From positions 124,001-188,000 of the forward strand of contig NZ_JAJFZK010000002.1 of the NCBI RefSeq assembly GCF_020731355.1: a stretch of DNA of 64,000 nucleotides, given 5' to 3'. This document shows, piece by piece, positions 8,814 through 17,867 of this stretch. The position numbers and the translations under genes were made by a program. The notes beneath the pieces are model-generated. The model had not been told where the DNA came from. It ran no database searches and saw only the letters and a program-made list of their open reading frames with translations. This DNA comes from Bacillus sp. REN16 (lineage in GTDB: Bacteria > Bacillota > Bacilli > Bacillales > Bacillaceae_L). The stretch's first letter is position 1. Each line of letters starts with the position of its first letter.

Positions 8814-9485
8814 TCAAATCGTTTTTAATAATGAATTGAAAATTTCACTGCTCATTGTTTTGTAGCCTTCGCCTGTTAAATGAATGCCATCATCACTAAT
8901 AAAGCCATTTAAATCACCTGAATGTTTCATGGCTGTACGCACATCAATCTTAAGGACATTTAATTGCTCTGCTAAGCTGTTCAAGCTGCGGTTATAAAGG
9001 CCATGCCAGTGTTCAATTCCCCCCTGAAGACTAATCCAATGGCTGATTGAGCTTCCATACGTTGTAGCAAGCATCTTGTAATAGCGCACAGGGTCAAGGG
9101 GTGGCAATGTCATCAAAATCGGAGTGCTATTCGTTTCTTGTATTCTATGAATTAATTGTTTTAGGTTTTCAATATATCGTTCAATCGGAACAATTGGTTG
9201 ATGAGCAGCTTCAGGTTTTTCAGCCACTTCATCCCATTTAAAATTGCAGTCATTGCCGCCAATATTAATTATGACGTAATCCGGTTGTTCGGCAATCACA
9301 TCTTTTTCTACACGGTATAATAATAAATCGGAGTTATCATTAAAAACACCTTTATTAACAACCGTGAAATGATCAGAAGCGATTTGTTGTAAAAATGCAG
9401 GATAATTCTCTTTTAAAATTCGCATACGGCCTTTCACAAAAGAAACGCCTCTCGTTAAACTATCACCAAAGCATACAATTTTCAT
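8814..9485 (-). CDS. SGNH/GDSL-type hydrolase
   Basis: 223 residues from ATG 9485 (GGTGAT just upstream; a GTG three codons earlier is possible). Block I is FGDSLTRG with the catalytic Ser, block III is NIGGNDC with the oxyanion Asn, and block V is DGIHLTGEGY with the catalytic Asp-x-x-His. No signal peptide, so probably cytoplasmic. Relatives cleave esters of lipids, acetylated sugars or thioesters; the substrate is unknown. Its promoter region carries three ATGTAGT boxes and faces a DUF1836 gene, which suggests control by that protein. Confidence 0.87.
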   Translation of the reverse strand: MKIVCFGDSLTRGVSFVKGRMRILKENYPAFLQQIASDHFTVVNKGVFNDNSDLLLYRVEKDVIAEQPDYVIINIGGNDCNFKWDEVAEKPEAAHQPIVPIERYIENLKQLIHRIQETNSTPILMTLPPLDPVRYYKMLATTYGSSISHWISLQGGIEHWHGLYNRSLNSLAEQLNVLKIDVRTAMKHSGDLNGFISDDGIHLTGEGYKTMSSEIFNSLLKTI

Positions 9486-9525
9486 ATTTATCACCGCTTA
9501 TCAATTTTATTATCGTTACTATTAC

Positions 9526-9578
9526 ATGTAGTTTTTGTTACTACATATAATGATATACACATTACACAATGTAGTCAA
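9526..9578 (-). promoter_or_regulatory. SGNH hydrolase promoter with three ATGTAGT boxes
   Basis: On the minus strand TTGACT (9573-9578), 17 bp, TATCAT (9550-9555). ATGTAGT occurs at 9526-9532 and, inverted, at 9540-9546 (7-bp spacer), just past the -10 box. A third copy at 9569-9575 overlaps the -35 box. The layout fits a repressor that binds both sides of the promoter. Confidence 0.65.
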
Positions 9579-9645
9579 GTTTTACTTTCTGATGGTATTA
9601 AGGTAAACTAAATTATATAAAAATCAGTAAAATGAGGTTGTTATA

Positions 9646-10230
9646 GTGGATATAGAGAAGGATTTACTCAGCGTTTTAGAAATGGATAAAAATATTTTTT
9701 TAGAGGATATCCCACAAATTGATTTATATATGGATCAAGTCATCCAACTCTTTGAAAATACGTTTAATTCCGCTAAGAGGAATGAGGATGAAAAGATTCT
9801 CACGAAAACCATGATCAACAATTACGCAAAAGGTAAGCTTTTATTCCCGATAAAAAACAAAAAATATTCTAGAAGTCATTTGATTTTATTAAGCATGATT
9901 TATCAGCTTAAAAGTGGTTTATCGATCAACGATATTAAGGCAACCCTTGATGGTGTGAATCATAAGATCATGAATGATGAAGAGTTCAACCTAGAGGAAT
10001 TTTATGAAAGTTATCTAATTTTATATAAAAAAAATACAGTTGAATTTAAAGAAGATATGGCCACAAAAATCAAGGATGTAGCAGATATTTCGGATTCTGC
10101 CGAGGATGAACAACTCAAAAAAGTACTTTTAATTCTATCCTTTATTACAGCGAGTCAATTTTATCGGCGTGCTGCCGAAACGTTGGTAGATGAATTAATC
10201 ATGGAACAGGGTGAAAAAAAAGAAAAGTGA
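9646..10230 (+). CDS. DUF1836 family protein, probable DNA-binding regulator
   Basis: 194 residues from a GTG start at 9646 with GAGG 9 bases upstream. The central part (MINNYAKGKLLFP, KKYSRSHLILLSMIYQLKSGLSINDIKATL) is the DUF1836 core and resembles the winged helix of MerR proteins, with a Y-S/R-x-H turn and a helix that often follows it. The remaining third is helical and acidic. Biochemical function is unproven; DNA binding is my inference from the pattern. It faces the SGNH hydrolase gene across a promoter with three ATGTAGT boxes, so it may control that gene and itself. Confidence 0.72.
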   Translation: MDIEKDLLSVLEMDKNIFLEDIPQIDLYMDQVIQLFENTFNSAKRNEDEKILTKTMINNYAKGKLLFPIKNKKYSRSHLILLSMIYQLKSGLSINDIKATLDGVNHKIMNDEEFNLEEFYESYLILYKKNTVEFKEDMATKIKDVADISDSAEDEQLKKVLLILSFITASQFYRRAAETLVDELIMEQGEKKEK

Positions 10231-10246
10231 TCGGTTCACTTTTCTT
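10219..10246. terminator. Bidirectional terminator
   Basis: AAAGAAAAGTGA (10219-10230) pairs with TCACTTTTCTTT (10235-10246) across a 4-base loop. It overlaps the 3' ends of both convergent genes. Confidence 0.85.
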
Positions 10247-11304
10247 TACTTCACACTATTGATTAATTCATTCATCATTTCTTTATCCATCGGTCCAACG
10301 ATTTTTTTCCGGACAATGCCTTTGGAATCAATCAAATAGCTAGTCGGTATAGCATAGGCTTGATAGATTTGTCCAATCTCCCCATCCTCATCGAGCATAA
10401 CTGGAAAAGTGAGCTCATATTCATCTACAAATTTCGCTACATCTGAACTCTTTTTCTCAGCAGTCGTTAGATTAACGGATAAAAGGACCGCATTGGATTC
10501 TTTATTTTCTGCATAAAACTCCTGCATATGAGGCATTTCTGCTTTACAAGGCGGGCACCAGCTTGCCCAAAAGTTTAAAATGACCTTTTTTCCTCTAAAT
10601 GCCGAAAGCTTTATCTCTTCTCCACTAATTGTTTTCAATGTGAAATCAGGTGCTAGTTGCCCTTCGGCGATCCCTATTTTTTGTTCCGCTGTTTGGATCT
10701 CATCATTTGGGGTTGCGAATGAAATATTGATGCTGACTGTCCAAACGATAAGCCCTGTTAAACCAACGATGAGTGCTGCCTTTTTAAACAAATGAAACAC
10801 TTCCCTTTTCTGTTGTCCTCTATAATAGAATGTCAACAAAAGAAGAAAGAATGCACTCATTGATTTTATAAAATGAAGGACTATCTGTTCCTGGAGCAAA
10901 AATATAGCAAGTAAATCATAGACCAACAAGGTTGTGAAGCTGAAAATTAGAATGGATCGAATGAGAAGATGGGCTTCAATCGCTTTCTTTTTAAAATGAT
11001 ACAGAAAATAGAGATTGGTTATGATTACCGCTATCATTGATCCTTTCGTGCCTCCAGTGAAGTAAAGCAAAGACATTGGACTTTTTAGGACGATGCTTGG
11101 CTCAAAAAGTAATAAACTTCCTTTCCACGCGAGAAATCCGATGAATATCGCATTAGTGAGTATGTTTAGGACTGCTTTAGTTAATTCTTTCGTTTGTGTT
11201 TTTGCTGACCAGACTCGTACAATTAGAATGCCTGCGAGTACTCCTATGCCAAGTATGACCCACTTTGTCATGATCACTAACGAGCCAATTTGGATGAAAT
11301 GCAT
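10246..11304 (-). CDS. Membrane-anchored TlpA/ResA-like thiol-disulfide oxidoreductase
   Basis: 352 residues in two parts. The N-terminal half (about 1-190) has six hydrophobic segments. The C-terminal half (about 210-350) is a TlpA/ResA-type thioredoxin domain: GQLAPDFTLKTISGEEIKLS, then NFWASWCPPCKAEM with the CPPC redox pair at 250-253, and the cis-Pro loop AIPTSYLID. The domain probably acts outside the membrane, reducing disulfides in exported or haem-binding proteins. The multi-helix anchor is unlike single-helix ResA and may pass electrons, but no Cys pair is seen in the membrane part. Single gene. Confidence 0.85.
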   Translation of the reverse strand: MHFIQIGSLVIMTKWVILGIGVLAGILIVRVWSAKTQTKELTKAVLNILTNAIFIGFLAWKGSLLLFEPSIVLKSPMSLLYFTGGTKGSMIAVIITNLYFLYHFKKKAIEAHLLIRSILIFSFTTLLVYDLLAIFLLQEQIVLHFIKSMSAFFLLLLTFYYRGQQKREVFHLFKKAALIVGLTGLIVWTVSINISFATPNDEIQTAEQKIGIAEGQLAPDFTLKTISGEEIKLSAFRGKKVILNFWASWCPPCKAEMPHMQEFYAENKESNAVLLSVNLTTAEKKSSDVAKFVDEYELTFPVMLDEDGEIGQIYQAYAIPTSYLIDSKGIVRKKIVGPMDKEMMNELINSVK

Positions 11305-11404
11305 ACGTTATCCTCCACCTGTTTTAATACCATCATTATATCTCGAGAAACTAGCAAAATATAATATTTTGAATTAGACAACGGTTCCTTCGGGGTCTAG
11401 AATT

Positions 11405-11515
11405 TAGCTAATAGCCATAAATTCAAATTATTAGCCATAATTTGTAATTATTAGCCGTAAATTTCTTTTATTAGCTATATTTTGAAATTAGTAGCCGTAA
11501 ACGCATCAAATAGCC
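11405..11515. repeat. Degenerate tandem repeat, 20-bp period, TAGCC core
   Basis: TAGCC (once TAGCT) recurs at 11412, 11432, 11452, 11472, 11492 and 11511, so the period is 20 bp with one 19-bp step. The approximate unit is TTAGCCATAAATT plus seven A/T-rich bases. An out-of-phase TAGCTA begins at 11405. It lies between the start of the TlpA-like gene and the terminator of the MMPL gene. Confidence 0.8.
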
Positions 11516-11526
11516 AATTTATTATT

Positions 11527-11558
11527 AAAAAAATAAGGCCCCTTTCGAAAAGGAGCCT
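11527..11558 (-). terminator. Terminator after the MMPL gene
   Basis: AGGCCCCTTT (11536-11545) pairs with AAAGGAGCCT (11549-11558) apart from one mismatch, followed by an A/U-rich tail on the minus strand. Confidence 0.85.
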
Positions 11559-11566
11559 CAGTTTCA

Positions 11567-14500
11567 TTAATTTGTTGATCGTTTGAATGGCCACCAGTTG
11601 GCAATGCCAAAGTTTTTGACCATAACTGGAATAAATAGTGGTAATATCACAAATGCGTACAGCATAAGGCCGACAAGTGTGATTGACGCAATCTGGAGTA
11701 AGGATAGCATTCCAGAAGGCATCATCGCAGCGAATGTTCCTCCGAGAATAATGGCTGCTGAAATAATAACAGTTCCCATCTTTTTCATAGAAAGAAGCAT
11801 TGCTTCTGCGACTGAGATATCACGGTATTCATTAAAGCGATCCATTAAGAAGATACTGTAATCAACCCCGAGTGCGACGAGGATAACAAATCCAAAGAAT
11901 GGAACTGCCCAGCTAATTCCTGTATACCCTAAAACATTTACAAAAATGACTTCATTAATTGCCATTGAAGTGTAATAGGTTAATACCAAGGAACCAATTA
12001 TATAAATTGGCATGATTAACGAACGGAACAAGAAAATTAAGATGAGCGCAATCCCGATGAACATTAAGACGATTGTACGAGAATAGTCCTGTTCAGACAT
12101 TTTGCTTAAATCGGTGTTTGTGCTTGTGATACCGCCTATGGCCACATCTGCATTTTCAAGCTTAGTACCTTTCGTTGCTCGTTCGACTGCTGCATTGATT
12201 TCATCGACCTGAGCCATCGCTTCGTTTGAATAAGGGTTTGCTTCAAAAATAACATCCAAAGTCATAACCTTGCGATCTTTGGACATGTATACATCCAGAA
12301 CTTGTGCGAAATCATCACTTTCAAGCACTTCTTCTGGCATGTAAAAAGCATTTAAATCATCAGAACTTGAAAGGTCAGCTAGGTACTCTTGAGCAGATCC
12401 TAATCCATCTGAAACCTGACCAAGCCCATCTGCACTTTGAGTAAGTCCATCTGTTAATTGTGTGATTTGACCACCTAGGCTTCCAAAGCCATCTAGAAGC
12501 TGCTTTTGGCCATCGTTAATACCTGTTAAGCCATTTGTAATCTGTGGCATTCCTTTTACAATTTGACCTTGACCATTTGCTGCTTGAACGAGTCCACTTT
12601 TTAGTTCTTCAAGACCTGCAACCAATTGCTCAAGACCTGCTGGAAGGGCAGCTTGTTCTTTCAGTAATTGTTCGAAGCCTGCATTAGCTTGAATTATTCC
12701 AGCATTTACAGCTGAAAGATGACCGTTTAACTCTTGTATTCCTGCTGATAATTGGGGAATCCCTTGTAAGGATTGCTTCATTCCTTGATATACTTCATCA
12801 TCAGCAATGCTTTGACCAGTTTCTGCATTTTTATAGTAGCCTTCTAAATATGCAAAACCACCTTCATTTAATTGGTTTACACCAGTTGTTAATTTTTGCA
12901 GTGCATCAGCGATACCTGAGTAGCCAGTTTGTAAACCGGCAATACCTCCTTGGGCTTCCTTGTACCCAACTAATAGATTCGTATTATAGTATTTTAATAA
13001 TTCTTCCGATCCGACTTTTGCCTTGTCAACCTCGGCAATCATTGTATCAATTCCGGCTGTTCCACTACGGATACCAGATTCGATTTTTGATAGATTGGTT
13101 TGGATTTCAGTTAGGCCGGATTTCACCTTATTTGTACCTGTGATTAATTCACCAATTCCATCGGTTGCGGTTTTAAGTTCTGGTTCTGATTTAGCGAGTT
13201 CATTTCCGGCTTCCTCTAAGCCTTCCTTAATCTGAGTCAGTCCATCCTTTCCTTCTCCAAGACCTTCCTCAAGTGTTTTTGCTTGGTTCGCGACAAATAA
13301 ATCCTCGATTGGCGAGCCAGTTGGTCTAGTGACTGAGCGCACTGTGTCAACTAAGTCTACTTTTTCAACCTCTTGGCTAATTTTTTCTGCTAGTTCGATA
13401 TATTCGGTAGAGTCCATGGCCTCATCATTTTTCAAAACGATTTGGGTTGGCATGGATTCACCCGGTCCGAAGCTACCTGCAATTGCATCGAAAGCTTTGA
13501 TTGAATTCACATCTCCACTTAATTCTTCTAAAGAGTTATAGGAAATGTCCCCATCATACACAAATAAAAATGGGGCAACGATTGCTACAACAACTACTAG
13601 TGATAAAAGTGGACGTCCTAATGAAAATCGACCTGCAATTGCCCAAATTTTACTGTCCCCATGCTCCAGATTCTTCTTAGATGGCCAGAATAATCTTCTC
13701 CCTAATACGGCCATAAAGAAAGGAACCACTGTAAATAAGGCAACTAACAGTAGTGCCACCCCTACTGCGACAGCAACAGCAGATTGGTATAAAATAAATT
13801 GTGAAAACCCGATAGCTGCAAAACCAATCATCACAGCAATGCCACTGAATAGAACCGTACGCCCTGCATTTTTATAGGTTTCGACAATGGCCTCAGTTAA
13901 GCTCTCTCGATGTGAGAGCTCTTCTTTAAAACGACTTAAAAGCAAGATACAGTAGTCTGTTCCTATTCCAAACATGATGGCAACTAAGAAAATCTGCGTA
14001 TACGTTGAAATTGGGAAATTAAATTGATCAACTAGCATCGCAACAATTGATTGTGCAGCTAGATAAGAGAATCCGACTGTTACAAGTGGAATGATTGGAG
14101 CGATAAAGGATCTAAATACAAGTAAAAGAACGACAAGAATAAAGACAACAGTGATTCCTTCTGTCTTTTTCAAGCCCTCTTGAGAGCTTGTCATCAGGTC
14201 TTCAGTAATCAGCCATTCACTCGTATAATAGTGGTCAACCTTTACATCTTCAATTGCCTCATATAAAGCATCTCTTACCTCTTTTGGTTCACGGTCATTC
14301 CAGCTTACAGTTACAGAGGTAAGGATTGATTTACCGTCTTCTGAAACAAGCTGTTCCTTTAAGGTTTCTTCGTTAAAATGAGTCAGGATTTCGGTAATTC
14401 CGATTTCGTCTTTCTTTTCTTCAAGAAGTCGGATTGCCCGTTCAGCTTCCTTGATTTCATCATCAGTTAATTTCTTTTCATCGTGAAACACAAGTGCGAC

Positions 14501-14704
14501 CTGTGTTTCATCCCCTCCACCATCCTCGGAATGGGCATCATTTAAAATCTTTCCTGCAATGGAGGACGAGTATTCGTCCGGAACAGTAATCTGCCCTTTT
14601 TCACGGACAAGGTCCGCCATATTTGGAGCAGCAAGAAACAAACCTGCTACGACAACGATCCATGCGATAAGGACAAACTATTTCCGTTTAATGATAAAAT
14701 TCAT
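11567..14704 (-). pseudogene. MMPL/RND family exporter, interrupted by an amber codon near the start
   Basis: The natural start is ATG 14702-14704, 2 bases after the marR stop and with AAGGTGG upstream. Its ninth codon is TAG (14678-14680). Beyond it the frame stays open for 1,037 further codons, and the sequence around the stop (MNFIIKRK, stop, FVLIAWIVVVAGLFLAAP) is the usual first MMPL helix with a Trp expected at the stop (TGG to TAG). Restored length is 1,045 residues: two six-helix RND halves, with a large external part full of Gly/Leu repeats and the GxDYxxFLxxR-type motifs GTDYCILLLSRF and GVDYSIFLMDRF. A TTG at 14641 could give a shortened product. Resembles B. subtilis YdgH beside MarR-type YdgG. 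Confidence 0.85.
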
Positions 14705-14706
14705 GT

Positions 14707-15168
14707 TTAATCCACCACCTTGTTATTTTTGATTTGTTGAAGGATTCCATTAAGTTTTCCATAGGTTTTTAGAAATTGAACAATTTCCTCTTCTGAAAAT
14801 TCGCCAATAATAGACTCAACAAGCTTATGAACCCGCTCCTCGGTCTTTGAAAACAATTCATTTCCTTTGTCTGACAATGTTAAGTAAACAAGTCTTCGGT
14901 CGTTTTCATCACGCGTCCTATCAATCAAACCTTTTTCGAAAAGACGATTGATGATGGCAGTAATGGCACTCTTTTTCACTTCAAAAATATCTGCAAGTTC
15001 AGTTGATGTACACGAGCCTACTTTATTTATGTAGCGAAGTGTGTAATGCTGATCATTTGTAAGATCGCTTCCGATTTGTTCCTTTACAAGCGACTCCGCA
15101 ATTGTGTTCACTGAAAAAGAAACATCTAAATATAAATCAACTAATTCCTTAATGTTTGTCTTAGTCAT
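14707..15168 (-). CDS. MarR family transcriptional regulator
   Basis: 153 residues with the MarR winged helix: NDQHYTLRYINKVGSCTSTELADIFEVKKSAITAIINRL as helices 2-4 and the wing GLIDRTRDENDRRLVYLTLSDKG, which has the family DxRDRR-like signature. First gene of a two-gene operon with the MMPL exporter, which starts 2 bases after its stop. By analogy with such pairs it represses the exporter until a drug or lipid-like ligand binds. AGTTAA-type operator sequences cover its promoter, which supports autoregulation. Confidence 0.9.
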   Translation of the reverse strand: MTKTNIKELVDLYLDVSFSVNTIAESLVKEQIGSDLTNDQHYTLRYINKVGSCTSTELADIFEVKKSAITAIINRLFEKGLIDRTRDENDRRLVYLTLSDKGNELFSKTEERVHKLVESIIGEFSEEEIVQFLKTYGKLNGILQQIKNNKVVD

Positions 15169-15200
15169 ATCTCGATATCACCTCACAAAATAAAAATCAG

Positions 15201-15261
15201 ATAGTTAAACTATTTAACTATTAACACAGTTAACTATAATTCGCACCAACATAAATGTCAA
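15201..15261 (-). promoter_or_regulatory. marR-MMPL promoter and MarR operator
   Basis: Strong sigma-A promoter on the minus strand: TTGACA (15256-15261), 17 bp, TATAGT (15233-15238). Palindrome ATAGTTAAA (15201-15209) / TTTAACTAT (15213-15221) lies downstream of the start point, and AGTTAACT (15228-15235) overlaps the -10 box. Repeated AGTTAA half sites are a typical autoregulated MarR layout. Confidence 0.75.
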
Positions 15262-15310
15262 CGAAAAAACACCCCTCTAAAAAGAAGAGAGATGTCGACT
15301 TATTTTTCCT

Positions 15311-16051
15311 TTATTCAAGTACTTCAATATCCTGTAATTCAATGTCTTTTTCCCTGTCAAATGAGACATAATACTTTACATACCCGTTCTCATCTTTGGC
15401 ATATTCAGTATTAGGGTCATCGATAATGTTTCCGTTAATCGTGACATCTTCATAGGTATAGTTATTTTCATTAAGAACCTTTTGAATAACTTGTGATTCT
15501 GTTAATACATCTTCCTTTTTTGATTTGGTCGAATTCAACACAATAAATATGCTGATTGGCTTCCCCAATTTCATATCCTTGCTCCATGTTGTATTCGAGT
15601 CATAATCCCCTTTTTGAACCTCTAAGGCAACTTCAATTCCTTTCAAAGTCGGAACTGATTGCTTCAACAGATCTACTATTTCAGTTCGAGCTTCTGAACT
15701 TAATTTTTCCATTAATGGTTCATCCAAATTTTCAATATAAATCGAGTCTAATTGCACATAAGGCTTTAAAAATCCTCTCACAGTAAATTCGTACTTCTTT
15801 GGTCCGTTTTCGGAAGGGGATGTTGCGCCTATTTCGATTACCTGAAAATCATAGGTTGAAAATTTAAAATTATAGAATCCTTCCTCCAAGCGAAAGTCGC
15901 GGTCTGGGTACGTATCCTCTAAATAAGTTTCAAGAACCTTTGTTGAATATAATTTACTCACTGGATTTCCATTAAAAGCGTTATAAACAAATAGGACGAA
16001 CAAAACGAGCAACCCAAGGATTACACTAAAGATTACTTTTCGCTTTTTCAT
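15311..16051 (-). CDS. YfjL-like membrane-anchored protein
   Basis: 246 residues. A KKRK start and one hydrophobic segment (about 6-26) anchor it, followed by an extracytoplasmic domain starting NGNPVSKLYSTKVLETYLEDTYP, which resembles B. subtilis YfjL; its function is unknown. The rest is mixed alpha/beta with no motif I recognise. It overlaps the preceding membrane protein gene by 4 bases (ATGA-type junction), so it is the third gene of the ECF sigma operon and may be part of its signalling or output. Confidence 0.6.
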   Translation of the reverse strand: MKKRKVIFSVILGLLVLFVLFVYNAFNGNPVSKLYSTKVLETYLEDTYPDRDFRLEEGFYNFKFSTYDFQVIEIGATSPSENGPKKYEFTVRGFLKPYVQLDSIYIENLDEPLMEKLSSEARTEIVDLLKQSVPTLKGIEVALEVQKGDYDSNTTWSKDMKLGKPISIFIVLNSTKSKKEDVLTESQVIQKVLNENNYTYEDVTINGNIIDDPNTEYAKDENGYVKYYVSFDREKDIELQDIEVLE

Positions 16052-16626
16052 TTATCCTCACCATTCCTTATTTTTAGATATAAAAAACCAATCATGCTGC
16101 CGATGAATGCAAATAAATAATGAATCAAGGTTACCAGAATGGAGCCCATTACGGATTGCAATAAAAACTTCTCGATTGAAACTGTGGAACCTATGTCCCC
16201 ATTCATATAGTCGCCTATATTTCCAGTGAGTGACCAAATAAAAATCGGGATAAATGAAATATAAAAAACAATTTTCATATCTTTGTAAAACAGGTAAGTG
16301 AGTAATCCAAGTACTGCATACCATAAAATAAATCCAAAGCTTTCATTGAGCATAGATGTTTGAATCGCAAGAAAAAAGGAGAGCCCAACAAAAATAAGTT
16401 GATAAAGGGCAAGTCTTCTTTTAATGTTTGTGATCATTTTGTCGTGCTGAACAGGAGAACCAATTTCTTCTTTTTCAAGTGGAGCCGACGCTTGGTCCAC
16501 AAGCTTTTGGAGTTCATTGTTATCCTGTATCTGTTCCTCCAGCCATGTGGTCGTTTCTGCACTCAGCAGCCCCTCGTTATAAAGTGGAAGCAAATCTTCT
16601 ACAATTGCTTGTTTACGCTTATCCAT
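16048..16626 (-). CDS. Putative membrane anti-sigma factor (Cys-free)
   Basis: 192 residues from ATG 16626, which has GGAGGGA just upstream and overlaps the end of the sigma gene by 8 bases. The N-terminal part (DKRKQAIVEDLLPLYNEGLLSAETTTWLEEQIQDN) resembles the sigma-binding helical part of zinc-finger anti-sigma factors (LLPLYxDGELSxET). Several membrane helices follow from about residue 72. There is no Cys in the protein, so the His-Cys zinc site of the ZAS class is absent. Translational overlap with the ECF gene supports an anti-sigma role. Assignment is inference. Confidence 0.6.
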   Translation of the reverse strand: MDKRKQAIVEDLLPLYNEGLLSAETTTWLEEQIQDNNELQKLVDQASAPLEKEEIGSPVQHDKMITNIKRRLALYQLIFVGLSFFLAIQTSMLNESFGFILWYAVLGLLTYLFYKDMKIVFYISFIPIFIWSLTGNIGDYMNGDIGSTVSIEKFLLQSVMGSILVTLIHYLFAFIGSMIGFLYLKIRNGEDK

Positions 16627-17110
16627 GATATCCCTCCATTTCCTTATGAAGCTTGAGTTTTGCCCGATGGAATGTGACTCTAGCAAAGTTTTCACTTTTT
16701 CCAAGCAAGCTTCCAATCTCCTTAAACGATAACTCCCCGTAAATTCTAAGTGTGACAATATCTTTTGAAACATCGTCTAAACGATTTATATATTCAATGA
16801 GATTTTGTTTCACTTCTTTTTTGAGCACTTCCTCTTCCGGTGTAGGTAATTCCCCTGTTTCCTTTTTGAGTAACTCGTTTAGCTGCTTCTTATACTTTTT
16901 TGAGCGATAATGCTTTAACAATCGATTTTTGGCAATAGAGAATAACCATGTCTGGATAGTTGATTGCTGCGAAAAGGTATGCATGCTTTTTAGTGCTTCA
17001 TAAAAAACCTCCTGGGTTAAGTCCTCCGCAATCTCTTTGCTAGAGGTTTTAATAAAGAAAAAAGCATATATTCGCGGTTGTACTTCTTTATAAAGCTCCT
17101 CTAGCTCCAT
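16619..17110 (-). CDS. ECF RNA polymerase sigma factor
   Basis: 163 residues from ATG 17110, preferred because AGGAAGAG lies just upstream; an ATG at 17146 is possible but has a poor site. Region 2 is VQPRIYAFFFIKTSSKEIAEDLTQEVFYEALKS with the DLTQEVF core, followed by IQTWLFSIAKNRLLKHYRSKK. Region 4 is LPTPEEEVLKKE to YGELSFKEIGSLLGKSENFARVTFHRAKLKL, an HTH for the -35 element. It leads a three-gene operon with the putative anti-sigma factor and a YfjL-like protein. Cell-envelope stress is the usual role of such units; the signal is not visible. Confidence 0.92.
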   Translation of the reverse strand: MELEELYKEVQPRIYAFFFIKTSSKEIAEDLTQEVFYEALKSMHTFSQQSTIQTWLFSIAKNRLLKHYRSKKYKKQLNELLKKETGELPTPEEEVLKKEVKQNLIEYINRLDDVSKDIVTLRIYGELSFKEIGSLLGKSENFARVTFHRAKLKLHKEMEGYHG

Positions 17111-17228
17111 TTTTCTCTTCCTATCTGATTTATTTTGTTCGTTCATTGTATTAGTACCTTGAGTTTTGATTTCGTTACAGGTTTTTTGAAATGAATGTAG
17201 ATTATTCTTGATTATTATTTAACATTAA

Positions 17229-17254
17229 AAAAAAGCCTATTTCTAGGCATTTTT
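17229..17254 (-). terminator. Terminator after the DUF1284 gene
   Basis: GCCTA (17235-17239) / TAGGC (17244-17248) stem with A and T runs on both sides. Confidence 0.7.
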
Positions 17255-17670
17255 TAATAAACCTCTCTTAACCCTTTTCCATCGATCATCTCTTGTATCC
17301 CTTCCTCACAAACGCCATAGTCACGCCACGAACAGGATTCACAGACTGTTTGAATATCTGAAGAGACGACATGCTTTTGGATTCGTGATTCAATGTCCTT
17401 CCATTTTAAAATTTGTCCAATTCTCAGTTCCATTTTTTCAAGAATCATCGCATCCCTGTCATAGATGGAGGTGTTTTGGCAGTGGTACTCACCACTATTC
17501 GGGTATTTTTCACATAAATGATCTGGTCCTTTTACAATTTGAACAAGCGTGTTCGAATTCTTTCTAAGGGTCTGGTGGACAATTGTCATATTTTCCACGT
17601 ATTCTTTGGAATAGCCCATTCCTCTGTAGCCCAACAGGCAAAATAAATGATGTCCGCGCAGTTTATACAA
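17254..17670 (-). CDS. DUF1284 protein, probable iron-sulfur protein
   Basis: 138 residues from TTG 17670, chosen because a GGAGGTG sits 6 bases upstream; the ATG at 17685 overlaps that site. It begins YKLRGHHLFCLLGYRGMGYS, the DUF1284 hallmark, and carries further Cys residues in PDHLCEKYP, YHCQNTS, TVCESCSWRDYGVC. The Cys spacing suggests a metal or Fe-S cluster, which is how the family is usually annotated, but its role is unknown. Single gene, divergent from the serine hydrolase gene. Confidence 0.82.
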   Translation of the reverse strand: MYKLRGHHLFCLLGYRGMGYSKEYVENMTIVHQTLRKNSNTLVQIVKGPDHLCEKYPNSGEYHCQNTSIYDRDAMILEKMELRIGQILKWKDIESRIQKHVVSSDIQTVCESCSWRDYGVCEEGIQEMIDGKGLREVY

Positions 17671-17867
17671 AATAGTCACCTCCATTTTTCACTTTCACTT
17701 GTTAACTGAAATTAATTTATAGTTTACATATATTTTATCTCAAAGTTTATAAAATTACAAAACTACTTTCCATCGTACAGGTAAATTATGGTATCATCAA
17801 ATAGAGTCCCTGAATAAAACTGTTGTTTGCCTCAGATGCCATTGGAATACCGATAAGGAGTAAAACA

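Noticed and set aside
11405-11515. A CRISPR array
   Set aside because: The period is 20 bp with only about 10 conserved bases, no spacers of even length with unique sequence, and no cas genes nearby.
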